Part shown: positions 1 through 12,659 of the stretch, piece after piece
Numbering within the stretch: position 1 is the stretch's first letter
Layout: each line of letters begins with the position of its first letter
Source: Cyprinodon diabolis
Lineage: Eukaryota; Chordata; Actinopteri; Cyprinodontiformes; Cyprinodontidae
Assembly (NCBI GenBank): GCA_030533445.1
Contig: CM060078.1
Span: 27,040,091 to 27,104,090 of the forward strand
DNA length: 64,000 nt
Reading direction: 5' to 3'
The notes under the pieces: generated by a model
Databases searched by the model: none
Told to the model about the DNA's origin: nothing
Seen by the model: the letters and a program-made list of their open reading frames with translations, nothing else
Translations under genes and position numbers: made by a program

Positions 1-336
1 TGCTAAAAGGATTTGGTCTTTAAAATGTGCTAAATATCACCTCTTATCCATTTAGTACTTTTTCTGCAATGAATATGCAATATGGGGCGTTTACATGCAA
101 AAGTGCGTCTTGTGGGAGGAGAACATGTAAATATATTAATTTAGCACTCGCAAAGTGATTTATTCAACCTGAAAGCAATTTTGCTAACGGTATCTGACTC
201 TATATTTAACACGTTTCAAAAGAAGGTGTAAATGGTCTGTATGCGTAATTGCGCACACATGGCAGCGGTTATTGTCGCAAGAAGGAGACATCGAAATGAA
301 GCAAGGTGACGCAGAGAACGCATTTTTTCACTGCGT

Positions 337-555
337 GTGAATATTTTTGGAATGAACGAGGAAACGATCTTCAAAGCATATCGTTTATCCAGCATTGCCA
401 TTTTGGGGGAACTTCGAATGGATTTGGAGCCGGCCACAAGGAGGACCCACGCAATACCAGATATCACAAAACTCCTTGCAACAGTGGATCTCCCAATCTC
501 GTTTTTCAGAAGTGCTGTCCGACGTTCTAAATGCCATGTCGCCCTGACGCCCTAA
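337..555 (+). pseudogene. Damaged copy of the same Harbinger transposase fragment
   Basis: Its first about 48 codons parallel the minus-strand fragment at 2174-2428. About 54 bp encoding the FFASGSFQ segment are missing after about position 485, and the frame then shifts. The flanking sequences on both sides of the gap match the other copy, so this is a simple deletion in one copy. Confidence 0.6.
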
Positions 556-778
556 CGGAGAAACCAGACCTCCCCCTGCCCCTGTGGAGCAACATGCCAA
601 TGCTGCGGGGATGCGTACAGTACGCGCAGTAATCTCATCCACAGTCACTTCTTGTGAGCCATTTGGTATGTGCATTTTTCTACAGGCCAATACAAAACAC
701 CAGTTTTTTGTTTCTTTTTACTGCAGTGAAGTAGAAATTCAGCCACATACTACCTTAGGGAATAAAGGTTGCCAAAGT

Positions 779-780
<2 letters not shown>

Positions 781-841
<61 letters not shown>

Positions 842-884
842 ATATATATATAGATATATATATATAGATATATATCTATATATA
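781..884. repeat. (TC)n/(TA)n microsatellite inside left Harbinger copy
   Basis: About 28 bp of alternating T/C passes into about 75 bp of mainly TA dinucleotides. The corresponding place in the right copy (1918-1948) is a pure TA run next to an A tract, so this site is prone to expansion. Confidence 0.9.
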
Positions 885-1148
885 TTTTTTTTCTTGTTGG
901 GGGTCACTGTAAGATTTAAATTTCTTAATGCACTAGTTTGTACAAACTACAAACTACTTTGCCGCAAACCACAAAACGCGCAAAACCATCATTTAAATAG
1001 GGCGTCTCCAACAGTTTTGCGCCTGCCACCAGTTACGCAATCACTCTTGTTAAATCACCCGCAAACCATGGTTCAGCCCCTTGCGCAAAATTCCAGTTTG
1101 CGAGCGCAAATTACTGCACGCAAAATTGGATCTTGATAAATCCGGCCC

Positions 1149-1638
1149 TAAATGTATTGCTCTGTCAGCTAAAGATCTGTTTTGGTCTCTATACTTTAAT
1201 TAAATAAATCAATTCAAGCTAAAATGTAAGAGGCTATACTGAGCCTGATCTCTTTGTATCAGAGATTTTCTTACCTTTTAGAAAAATGTCACTTGGGGTA
1301 AAACTCCCCATGCAAGCCTGATTTGCATTTGTATAGCTCACAGCATTTTCATTTACATGTTAAAGCCTCTCCTAGAAATCCATGGGGGGGAGGCATGGGG
1401 GGAACACTGCCTAAGAAAGTCCACGTCAATTTCTGACAATTTACAGGAGTTTTCGGCGAAGCCTGCAAATTGCCGTAAACTGCCGCTAACCTGAATTTCC
1501 ACGACAACCTACAGTGCCGCATATTGACGAAAATCCCACTTTTCATGCAGTGATAGACCCTCAAAATCAGTGTCTATACTGGCTGGACAGGAGGTATCTC
1601 AGTTGGATTGCAACATCAGATATTGCTTAATATAGTAT
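1149..1638. other. Spacer between the two Harbinger copies
   Basis: 490 bp of unique-looking sequence with no supported gene or named repeat. Confidence 0.5.
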
Positions 1639-1912
1639 GGGCCGGATTTATCAAGATCCAATTTTGCGTGCAGTAATTTGCGCTCGCAAACTGGAATTTT
1701 GCGCGAGGGGCTGAACCATGGTTTGCAGGTGATTTAACAAGAGTGATTGCGTAACTGGTGGAAGGTGCAAAACTGTTGGAGACGCCCTATTTAAATGATG
1801 GTTTTGCGCGTTTTGTGGTTTGCGGCAAAGTAGTTTGCAGTTTGTGCAAACTAGTGCATTAAGAAATTTTAATCTTACAGTGATACCCCCATCCCCTCCA
1901 AAAAAAAAAAAA

Positions 1913-1951
<39 letters not shown>

Positions 1952-2870
1952 TTGGCAACCTTTATTCCCTAGGGTGGTATGTGGCTGAATTTCTACTTCA
2001 CTGCAGTAAAAAAAACAAACAGGTGTTTTGTATTGGTATGTAGAAAAATGCACATATCAAATGGCTCACAAGAAGTGACTGTGGATAAGATGACTGCGCT
2101 TACGCATCCCTGCAGCATTGGCATGTTGCTCCACAGGCGCAGGGGGGAGGTCGGCGTTCTCTCCGGTAGGGCGTCAGGGCGACATGGCATTTAGAACGTC
2201 GGACAGCACTTCTGAAAAACGAGATTGGGAGATCCCAGCTCTCGCTGCAACCGTACGCTGGAATGACCCAGATGCAAAAAAGTGCAATGTTGCAAGGAGT
2301 TTTGTGATATCTGGTATTGCGTGGGTCCTCCTTGTGGCTGGCTCCAAATCCATTCGGAGTTCCCCCAACAGCTCCAAAATGGCAATGCTGGATAAACGAT
2401 ATGTTTTGAAGATCGTTTCCTCGTTCATTCAAAAAATATTCACACGGAGTGAAAAAATGCGTTCTCTGCGTCTCCTTGCTTCATTTCGATGTCTCCTTCT
2501 TGCCACAATAACCGCTGCCATGTGTGCGCAATTACACATACAGACCATTTGCACCTTCTTTTGAAACACGTTAAATATAGAGTCAGATACCGTTAGCAAA
2601 ATTGCTTTCAGGTTTGATAAATCCCTTTGCGAGTGCTAAATTAATATATTTACATGTTCTCCTCCCACAAGACGCACTTTTGCGTGTAAACGCCCCATAT
2701 TGCATATTCATTGCAGAAAAAGTACTAAATGGATAAGAGGCGCTATTTAGCACGTTTTAAAGACCAAATCCTTTTAGCACGCTGTTGATAGATCAGTTTG
2801 TACATTTTTTAGCGTGCGCAGTGAAATAGCTCACGTTTTTATACACGCAAACCTTTGATAGATCCGGCCC
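1639..2870 (-). mobile_element. PIF/Harbinger-derived element, right copy (1232 bp, both ends present)
   Basis: Terminal inverted repeats are gggccggatttatcaa at 1639 and ttgatagatccggccc ending at 2870. The minus strand holds an 84-residue open fragment resembling the N-terminal part of HARBI1-type transposase. No DDE catalytic region is present, so it cannot move by itself. No convincing target duplication is seen at the flanks. It lies 490 bp from, and in opposite orientation to, the left copy. Confidence 0.75.
2174..2428 (-). pseudogene. PIF/Harbinger transposase N-terminal fragment
   Basis: An 84-codon open stretch. The segment LLATLHFFASGSFQR followed by VAARAGISQSRFSEVL matches the conserved pattern of HARBI1-like transposases (a leucine-rich helix, FFATGSFQ, then a helix-turn-helix-like part). 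The catalytic triad is missing and a stop follows at once, so this is a relic inside a non-autonomous element. The assignment rests on motif memory; a profile search would settle it. Confidence 0.65.
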
Positions 2871-3589
2871 TCTGTCTCTGAGTGCGTGTTTTCTCATAGT
2901 CTGTTTATCTCCTCAGCAGCTGTGTATTCTCCAGTTGGACGCAGGATCATTTATTTTTTACTGTAATTTCTCCTTGTTGCCTCTGAGAATTTGCTCTTTA
3001 CCTAGTTTTATAGAAGCTCTTTTTCATCCATGACGTTTAAAAAAAAGAGTTGATGTAGAAACTGTAGTTAGAAACAAATCAGTGTTCTACTTTTGCCATG
3101 TTGGCTTGACAGCACAATGACAGGCTTTCTGTGCTGTAAATATCTTTCCCAGAAACTTTCTGCTTTAAATTTGCTGAATAATCGCCAAGGAGCCTGGAAT
3201 TGCCTGGTGAAGACATTACCCATTTTAATGGTCTTTTTTTAACCACTGGATTAAAAGCTGTGAAACTCTGAATTCATGGCGAATAAACGCTGCAATATAA
3301 AGTCTCAATTGCACAGAGAAAATGTGATGGTTGTAGATCAGGGTAAGAAAATCACAGAAATGCAGGTCTTGTTTTTTAACCACCTGTTAAGGATGTGTAA
3401 AAAACTGGAAGTAAAATTATCTTTTATTGCATCGACACAATCTCAAACCATTAAATACGGAAATACAACCTTTTATTTGAGTAGATTTAACACATTTTAC
3501 AGGTGGCACAAATATTAATAATCCCTTTGAATATCATAAATTTTCCGTCATTATTTATTTCCATTTTCTTTAGGTCAGTTAGATAGCAT
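2871..3589. other. Intergenic, nothing recognised
   Basis: AT-rich sequence. The 80-codon open stretch at 3276-3518 has no recognisable motif and is treated as chance. Confidence 0.5.
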
Positions 3590-4335
3590 GACTCAGAGGT
3601 CCAATGCCAATGGACCAGATATCATGACAAAAAGATTTTTTTGTACCTTCGTACAGTGAGGAGAATAGTAATGGACATAAAAGATACAGATCCAAAGAAC
3701 GCCAAAGGTAAAAACCATCTTTAGTTCACCAAGTCTCCATAATAACCATTTTATAACACCTTTATGCCAGTGGGTAGTTTGGATGTGGTGCCAGACTAAA
3801 GCCTTGTCTCTCCAATCATCACAAATGTTAAAATGCAGAGTTTGTTCAACCATAACTAGACTTTGACTGGAACATGTGTGCTTTGACCAGGTGGACCCAG
3901 ATTGAGTTTTTTAAATTAGAAAAACTCCAGGTGGATTAGTGATGCTGTGGGTCTGTTTAACTTCTAAAGCCACTGTTAACTTTGCAAGACAGCATGTGAC
4001 AATATATATATGTCCATATTAACACAGAAATGCTTCAAATCCAATAAATAAATAAATAAGTGAACCTTCTTTCATTTAAGTCTCAGTCACAGACATAGAT
4101 CAAATAAAAATTTTCTGGAGTGAACTAAAGAACAAAAGTACAGAAGGTTGCCCCAGGATTCTGAATGGTCAAAGATTTCCAACTTTAATTCTCAATGAGT
4201 TTTCTCCTGCTCCAAAACAACTAATTCAAATGGCTGAATTACCTCCTCAGAGTGTAATGAGTTCTCCAGAGGGCCATATAATGAAGCAATCATTTGATTA
4301 AAGTATGCCAAAGTACTTTGTTGCATTGATTTTCT
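3590..4335 (+). mobile_element. Degraded Tc1-like transposon
   Basis: Reading the + strand with gaps gives segments resembling Tc1/mariner transposase. Around 3933-3970 it reads like the V-M-L-W-x-C-x-x-S stretch. Around 4105-4135 ttctggagtgaactaaag corresponds to the conserved W-S-E-L-K. Multiple stops and deletions remove coding capacity. No terminal repeats were identified; a (atcc)n tract lies just after it. Confidence 0.55.
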
Positions 4336-7300
4336 TCCATCCATCCATCCATCCATCCAATTTTCTTATTTCACTCAAAATAAAAGCTTTTTTTATTATT
4401 AAATATGAGATCATGCTGCAATGATCACAAATCTGAATTTATTTCAAATAATTCTAAGGCCTTTAGCAGAGGTGAGCCAAAACACAGCCCGCCCTGAAAA
4501 AGGGAAATTTGCTTGGATGCACAGGAAATAATATAAACCGGTGCACCGCAAACCATTGCACACTTAAAGAGACACAGCAGTGAATATTGACTTAAATCAT
4601 TGCATCTGTCGATGCTGATTAATCTTATATTCCGCTTCTTTTGATAGATATTCACCACACTAACTGCCATAAACACCCTACAGGGCATTTTAGTGATTAT
4701 TCCACATAGCTGCATTAATAACAGCCCAGTCCTTTCCGTGGTACTTGAAGTGTAAAAGTAGATCTTGATTGATTAATTTAGGTCTTAAAATCTGACAATT
4801 CATTTTAAATAAATGAAGCAGGAAAAAGTATATGCTCTGCTGAAATTGAACTGGAAAGACATCAAGATGAGCTGCTGTGGAAGGATAATCCAGGTGCTTG
4901 TTTTAAAAAAAAAAAAAAAAGATTTAAACTGCAAAGAGGTATAAGTGGTCAAATGAGGACTCTAGTAATTTACAGTTATTTTTGTATGACTGAGTCACGT
5001 TAAAATATCTTATCATATATCTGGTAATCTACTTACTTTTGGCTATTTTTAATGTTTATTTTTCATTGCATCTCTTTGCCTGTTGGAGTCTTAACTGCTA
5101 CCATGTCTTTCTGTCAGATCTGGCATTCGTTCAACATCTCTAATATGCTTGCTTTAAGTGGTTTGTCAAAAGGGATTATGTCAGCTAGTGAGGTTTTATG
5201 ACTTGGTACAAATAATTATGTTCCGCAAAACTATTAGCACCACCTGAAAAGATCTGGAGAAAAATCTGAAAATGATTTTAAAATAACTTTTTTTTTATCA
5301 GTTTTTTCTTAAAATTTACTTGGATTCTTTTACAAAATTGGTTGTTTCCTTTGTTTTAAATGTAAGAATGTTTCCACATACTGTAGATATAGAAATATTT
5401 AGACAAATAGCAATATAATTTACTGACAATCTCTAAGTTAAGGGAAACAGAAAACATAAAATACATCTGCTAATCTGGAAGGAGTGGCTTTGTGAAATTA
5501 GCTTTTAATTAAACAATACAGCAGGATAAATGAAAGTGAATATTTGCCAACTATATTTTTTAGTGATTGTTTGATTTCAGAAAAAAAACAAAAGCTGCTT
5601 TAATTACATTTATTGTCATATGTTTAACATATTGATTCTTGAAAACTCTAAATATACAAAGATTAAGGTTGTAGCCTTCTACATTCTTAACTGCAAACTT
5701 ATTATAAATCTTTTATTTTTAAGGTTTTTTTTTCATACACTGCAGGCCTCAGAAGCTAAAACTTCCGTAAGAAAAATGCATGTGCACAAATGTAAGTGGG
5801 GTTTTGTTTAGCAATACATTTGAAGCTTATTAAACAATAATGTTTGGGGTTTTTTTCCTAATGTTTTTATTAGGCCTAACACATTTTCTCCAACAGTACA
5901 CTGAATTATGCCCTAAAAGGAAGCAATTCAGGAAAAGAATAGACAGAAGACCTGAAGCAAGATTGGAAGAACTACAAAGCAGTCTGCAAAAAGAATTTAG
6001 TGGGAATACGAGCAACCGTAAATGCTGCAACAGAACATCTTATTTTGTTTCCATGAGATCTGGTTTGAGGAAAATAAGATAAACAAATGCAGATTTCAAA
6101 GGTCCTTCAAAGAAATACTTGGCAGCTGATATATCGGTTGAAACACAGGCCGCTCTGGCAGGGTCACAGTTACTTGTTGGCAGACTAAAGCCGCACTTGG
6201 CTGTTCACCTAAGTCCACTAAATCAGAAACAGATTCAAATGAAAAGAAACAAAGTGGCAGTTTGTTAATACAAGGTTGAGCATTTTGGAATAAGGAGATA
6301 ACAAATAATATATTACTATACTGTTAAGAAAATGGAGTTAAGAAAAGGCATCAATTATTTGTGATTAAGACAAGCAATAAGAGAGCCTTACCTTTAGTTT
6401 TATACAGTTACCTTTTTAATTATATGCATTTTATTATCTATACACTGTGTTTAAAAATGTCTTCTTGGTCTGCCTGAACCACCAACACAGGTGTTTTATA
6501 TACCACTAATTAACAGTGTTGCTTAGGAAAAAAAACAAATTCCTGCAGGTCCTGGAAATTACGTCATATTTAAAGTTACTCCTTCTACAGATTTTGTTTT
6601 TCAAAAGGAGCAATTATCTAAAAAAAAGGAGACAGATGTAGGTGTGGATAGAATAATCTTTAACTGAACAATTAATTTAAAAACGAAGCGTATATCACAT
6701 AAGACATATGTAGAATACAAAATATTTATTTTAAAGAGTGCTGACTTAACAGTTTTCCTGTTTAATCCATGTCAAAGGGGGGTATGGCCCAAAAAAAAAC
6801 CAGAATGCTTAGTGGAAGGATAAAATCTGGCAGAAAAAAAGAGCAAAAGCAGCAATTGAGCAATAAAAACAATTGTCTCTTTCCGACAAGGGCCAAAAGG
6901 GTCACAGTTCAATAAGTATTATCTCTAGTTAAAAACATTAATTTATTCTGCAACTTTCAGATGTGTTCATTTTTTTAGTCTAGATGAATTTTAGAAATGT
7001 CTGCGGAGGACTCTGAAGAAATTAACCTTATCCTGGGGTGTTTTTTTTAACCATTTGGATGTAGCTGAATTAAAACCGGAGACACATCTCAAAGTTACAG
7101 TACACCACAATTCTAGGACTAGACTTGTGTAATAATTTATGCAAAGCTTGTATTAGCTACACTGAAAAAAATATAATTATACACCATTATTTTCAGTATT
7201 GTATGATTTTCAATGTGCTTTGCTGTAGTTCAATATGAAACCCTTAAGCTCTAACTGTAATTCATCAAATAAAACCCAAAATAAATGTCCAGTTTTATTC

Positions 7301-7372
7301 GATTCTATATGTGAATTTATATGTGCACAGTTTACCATATATTTCAAATGTATTAGTTTTATAAAAAAAAAA
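4336..7372. other. Intergenic, no gene recognised
   Basis: A CCATCC tetranucleotide run (about 4337-4358) sits at the left edge, then 3 kb of AT-rich sequence with scattered A/T homopolymers. Open frames here are 60-100 codons, lack start context or motifs, and are not supported. Confidence 0.5.
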
Positions 7373-7380
7373 TATAAAAA

Positions 7381-7382
7381 AA

Positions 7383-7422
<40 letters not shown>

Positions 7423-7438
7423 TATATATATATATATT
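7381..7438. repeat. (AAT)n/(TA)n microsatellite
   Basis: About 14 AAT units are followed by about 10 TA units, preceded by an A-rich stretch. Confidence 0.95.
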
Positions 7439-7587
7439 GCAGTAATGCAGCTCTTGAAATAGAAATTGATATTGGAATATTAAAACGGGACTAATTAAAA
7501 ACCTGTAATAAAACTTAATAGTGCGAAATGAGACAAACAATTTCATCATTTTAAGATATCATGGACTTTGACTCTGTGATTCAAACA

Positions 7588-7736
7588 GAAGAGTCCTGCA
7601 TGGTTTGAGTCCATTCATGCCCCACTCCCATACACCTGAATCTAATAAAAATGGTCTCCAACATCTGCAGGAGCTTCCAGACACGTTTATTTAAACAAGC
7701 TGGTCTCAACCACAGAATCATGCAGGACACCACTTC
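7588..7736. mobile_element. Short inverted-repeat element (degraded)
   Basis: The ends gtcctgcatggtt and aatcatgcaggac are near inverted repeats around about 120 bp. The layout resembles the palindromic family at 17829 and 23341 but the internal match is weak. Confidence 0.35.
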
Positions 7737-7739
7737 TCG

Positions 7740-9331
7740 AGTTGCCTCCTATGGTTTTAAATTAGAAATATGTGGAAAAAATCCAATAAATAGTTGAAAA
7801 TAATCAGCTTGTGAAAGTGTTTTGTGTTCCACCTCATTGTATTCCATTTCACATTGTTGAATGGCTCTGCTCTATAAACCTGATGCTCCTGCTTTGCTTT
7901 AAAACCATTCAAGTCATAATAAATCAGTGTTTTAATAGCATAATATTCACGCAGGGTTTAGCCAGGTGTTTAAAATGTGACACTGATAGATTTCTATGAG
8001 CCACTGAGCAAATAAACTAAAAGTGAAGATTTGCCTCCCAAGTTTTCCGCTTTCTTTTATGAATGACTCCTTTATTATAAACCCTCTGGTTCCTTTGCAT
8101 TCACAATAATTTAGGGTTTTTATGGTGAGCTTGCAAACTGTGATCATTGAAAGACTATTCCCCAAAATAGTCTTTGTTAGATTAACATTATTATTCATCC
8201 ATAGGAGGTTGTCTTAGTGGTTATTTTCTACTTATGTATTTATTGAAATGAAAATGAAGTAATTTCATTCACTAAGGTTACTCACAGAATGGTTTTACCC
8301 TAAACAGGAAAAATACCATAAAATGTCCATGGTGGTGTGTGGCCCAGTTCAACTTAAAGAAACGGATGTAAACAAGGCTGCTGCACAAATTATCATATGA
8401 ATAAGTATCACAACACTAACTCACTCTGATTGGTCCAAACAAGGTCATTTCCCACACTACTGCTGGCTGTGGAACTATTGTCAGCCTGTCAGAAGCATGG
8501 CTGGTGCCTCCTCTCCGCGTTCCTCCGTGCTCGCTCGGTTTTGTGCATCACAGCTGAGCTGCTCCATTCAGAGATGGGAATGACAGATTTGCTTCATCTC
8601 ACTGCTGGGGAATCACTTAGGAGTCTGGGATGGGATTTGAGTCCTTAGTTTTGCACTCAGCGCCTTCATGGTTTTGCCTTAGTTTAGCAGCGATGAATAA
8701 ACATTTGACTAATGAAGCAAACCATGCAGGTATACTGGTGATATGTTAACTAACCAGGAGATACAACAAAAGGAATAAATCATGGCCGCAGTGGAATTAC
8801 TTAAAAATCTAAACATATCAGAGCATCCTGTGCATTGAGTCTTAAAATTAAACATAATTTAAACTTATGATGTTGAGGTAGAGCTCGTTGACCACAAATT
8901 ATACCCAGGTTTTATCTGACATACATGAACATAATAGAAAGTTGTTAAGTTTAAGCTTTTGACTGGATGCACAACATATCAGGTATTGTTAGGTAAATGT
9001 CACCACTAAGTTTGTTGTAAACTCTTGTCAAAACCGTTGCACTATAATCATAAATATGTTTCCTCTGTAATGTAGTGAAAAAATACTTTTGATCACTGTA
9101 AAACCACAGAGTTAATTCAGAGCTATAATGAAGGTGGATTTTTTCCCCCAACCTACTATAACTGCAACTAATTTACTAAGCAATTAGAAAAGACGGAGAA
9201 GTATATGATTGAACTTTGGGTAATAAAGTCTATCTTTTTTATATATATTTACGTTTTTTTATGCATCCTTTGCAGAAACTTTACCATTTTAATATCCTCT
9301 ACTAAATATTCAACAGGTTCAGTTGAACCTG
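7740..9331. other. Intergenic, no gene recognised
   Basis: Mostly AT-rich. A locally GC-richer segment at about 8440-8690 contains a 72-codon open stretch with no recognisable domain. Confidence 0.45.
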
Positions 9332-9532
9332 TTAAAGGTATTGTGGAGGATTTTCTCAATTATTTTTAAAACACCTGCCTTCTAGACTTAAAAAAAGGCA
9401 CGTGCAAGAGCATGCACAAGCCCATCTCTTCTCGTGCACACAGATATACGCCTGAAAGTGCGCATGTGCAGAAAAAAGATAGCTAACAGGACAAGCACCC
9501 GGAAATAAAAGATCATCCTCTATACCTTTAAA
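9332..9532. mobile_element. TTAA-flanked miniature inverted-repeat element, copy 1
   Basis: Starts ttaaaggtattgtggagga and ends atcctctatacctttaa, inverted ends bounded on both sides by TTAA, which suggests a TTAA-specific DNA transposon (piggyBac- or Kolobok-like). It carries no coding capacity. Related copies lie at 28010-28356 and probably 23127-23339. Confidence 0.6.
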
Positions 9533-11689
9533 GATATAGGAAAAGGCAAACAGCCATACGGCAGTTGTCCATGTAAAAACACTTAGAAGAGGCATCTCAT
9601 GAGCCTTACAGTGCGGAGAAGGTTGACAACCATCTGAAGCCTTTAAAGAGAGACGTAACAGTACTTTGCTCACTACACCCTGTCAATTATAAAGTTATGT
9701 GGGGGTAGAATTATGGTGTGGATTTGTTTTTTTAGCGGTTCGCTTGGCTGATTAGTCCCCTCGGTCTGCTATGAACTCTTGGATGAGTTTTACTTTGCAA
9801 TCTTCTCAAAGCTGTGGTTATTCCTGGTGTTTGTGCATCTCTTTTAACCATTTTGTCTTCCTTCCACTAAACTTTCATTAAAACAATATGCCAGGATAAA
9901 GCAGTCTGTGAAGCACAAGTTTCCTTAGCAGTGACCTTCTGTTGCTTTTGTTCTGATGTAATCTTAAAAAATGTGTTATGCTTTATGCTTAAATGTGGGT
10001 TATAATTAGCTACAGATGTAATATAAAAAACTTGAACAAAATGAAATAAATTGCTCTATGAGTAATAATTATTAAAGTAGTTTTAATTTTATATCTGAAC
10101 TACTAAAAGAGATCAACGCTTCCATGATGTTCAAATTTATAGAAATGCTTTTGCATTGTGTTTAAAAGAAACAGTTGAGAAAGAAGATTATCTTGTGCCA
10201 GATAATCAAAAGGGTTATTCTATTAACTTTGCTGCTCTTGAGTTTTTGACAAATCCAGTGCAAGTTATACAAAACAAATGAGGTCATAGCCTAAAAGGCT
10301 CTTGTGCTGTTCCATGAATGAGATAGTAATACCTGAAAGATAGGTTGTCAAACTGTTGCCAATGTGGAAATTATGATCCATAACATACTTCTTGGGCCAC
10401 AAAGCAGAAAAGGTTTTTTTCCCCCTAAGAAAGATTAATGACTGCGATATCGCACAGTAAATCCAGCAAATAGTTTCCTTTCCATTACCTTTAATAGATG
10501 GAAGAATGCAAACAAGGTTTTTTTATTCTTCATAATCACATTACAGGAATATATGATGTCAGTATTTGAGTTGGACGGCGTTTTTTATTCAGTTCTCCAA
10601 ATCCTGTCATAATCCCCCTTTTCTCTGACCTTTTTCTATCCTTGATTGTCTCAATTCTTCTTTCACTTGAGGAAACGTACTTTCAGAAAATTGAGCTTTC
10701 CAGGTGGCAAATTGAGGTTGTTTTTGTTTTTTGTTTTTTTTATTAAAAACTTTTAAATAACAATGATGGTGACATGACATGTATGGCTGCTCTTTGTTTG
10801 ATTGTATTTATTTATATTACACTGGGAAGCAGTACAAGCAACATTGTACAACTTTTAGCCTCTAGGGGCACTTGACCTATAACTTCCAGATTTAGCATCC
10901 CTGAAATCAAATTCCAACGCTGCGCTGTCACATAATCAGTTTTGCTTTTGGTGTTTTTAATCTGATAGCTGACCACTTTAGACCAGCGAATGAAGACATC
11001 ATGGAGTTACTTGTTAAGATGAGGCCGCATTCCACCCTCTAGATTAAATCCTACATCAGAGGATCAAACAATCTGCTTGGATTATACCTGTTTGTTCAAC
11101 CTGTCTGATCAGGCAGTATCATACGTTTTGCTGCATAATAACTTTGATATAATTTTTAAGGGGAGCTCAGACTGTGTTTAATTGGTACTTTGGGCCAAAT
11201 GACCCATTCGGTTGCAGATTAGACCCCTTTCAAGTTGTATGGGTAAGTTTTTGGGAAATGCAGCCTGCATGGAGCATTGATACACACTTTGCTATATATT
11301 TACCTGAAAAATCCTTAAATATATGTTAAATCAAGCTACCATTATACTCGGGTCAACATTTATGCATCTCCCCAGCCTCCCCCAACTGAATGCTTAGAAT
11401 TGGGGTTTTGTCCCAGGACACCAATACCCAAAATCTGCAATTACTAATCTCAAAAGAATAATTACAAATTAAATTAGGAAAGAGATTTCTCTCCAGAGTG
11501 TTATTCCATGATACACCAGTAGCTTAGCAGTATACTAACAGTGGTTGAACTGAAGGTATGGGAGTAAAGACAGAACTTGAACCTTAAATGATTCAACTTA
11601 AAAAAAGAATACCAAAGGAACAGACAAAGGTTGAGTCAGATTCAATCACAATCACTGATAGAAATGTTGCATTAATGAAGCTGTCATTA
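9533..11689. other. Intergenic, nothing recognised
   Basis: AT-rich sequence without supported open frames or named repeats. Confidence 0.45.
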
Positions 11690-12058
11690 ATACAACTATA
11701 TTTCATTAATATAATTTTTTCAATAATCAATCATTAATTGGATAGACAAAGGTTCCACAAAGACGATTTTTTATTAAATTTAACTAGGTGAAACTAAAAC
11801 TTTCCATTTGAAGAGTTCCGGGTAGATCATATTGACAGGCAAAAAAAAAAAAAAATTATCTTATATGCAAAATATTCATCTATTTTTTTATTTATTTTTT
11901 ATTTTGATATAATTAGAGCTCTACGTGGGTCGCTCTGACTGCTAAAAAAATATTTTACAGTCTCTATACTCCAGTTAATGATTAATTGATTACTAAATTA
12001 GTTGACGATTATTTCAATAATTTATTAATGAAAATGATCAGATTAATTGTTTGAGCCC
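11690..12058. mobile_element. Probable hAT-type miniature element rich in ATTAAT motifs
   Basis: Contains repeated attaat/attgatt blocks and a right part (gattactaaattagttgacg, then aattgtttgagccc) familiar as a common fish miniature transposon. Ends and target duplication are not clear. Confidence 0.35.
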
Positions 12059-12059
12059 T

Positions 12060-12275
12060 TTTCCAAACCCTGGCCTCAGGGAAACCTGTCCTTCATGTTT
12101 TAGATATGTATCTGTTCCAGCACACCCGATACAAATTAGGGCTCCTCCTCTGCTATCAAGTGCTGCAGAAGCCTGTTAATCATCTCTATTTTTCTGGTGT
12201 GATGCAACAAAGAAACACATTAAACATGCAGGAAAGGGGTCCCTGAGGAAGTGGGTTGGGAACCACTGACTTAGC
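12060..12275. mobile_element. Palindromic miniature element, divergent copy
   Basis: Imperfect inverted ends: ccaaaccctggcctcaggga on the left and ccctgaggaagtgggttggg on the right. Inside are the blocks cttcatgttttaga and ttccagcacacc, shared with the elements at 17829 and 23341. Confidence 0.5.
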
Positions 12276-12659
12276 CAATCTAATGGCCTCCAGTCAGAAT
12301 GATGAATGAAGTACAGTCTACTTCAGGTAAAAAAAGAAAAACAAACCTAAAATCCTCCTACTTTCCTTGATTAGATGATACTTTTGATCAAACCTACACA
12401 AGGTCCACCATTTATTTTTATGTATTAAGTTTCCCATTAATAATAGGGAAATTACTTAGCCTTTTTAGTAATTGTCTTACCAGCTTTGTAGATACTATGC
12501 TGTTTAGGTTAAACCAGCAGTGTTTGTATTTAATGTTTTGACTCAAGCACCTTTGACACCTGACAGAAAGCTGAACAACAACCAACTAACATCTGGCCTG
12601 GACTTTTAGTGGGAATTCACTCCCACATAACAGGAACCTGCATTGATGGTGGGGATAAA

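Larger units (their letters stand above)
1..1148 (+). mobile_element. PIF/Harbinger-derived element, left copy (cut by window start)
   Basis: Reads as the reverse complement of 1639-2779 with moderate divergence. Its right end at 1148 is ttgataaatccggccc, the mirror of the left end of the second copy. Comparison shows about 91 bp of its left end lie before the window. It carries a scrap of transposase on the + strand (337-555) and a TC/TA microsatellite in the same relative place as the TA run of the other copy. It is non-autonomous. Confidence 0.75.

Noticed and set aside
4337..4358. Short tandem array considered as a CRISPR-like repeat
   Set aside because: It is a simple CCAT microsatellite without spacers, in an animal genome.
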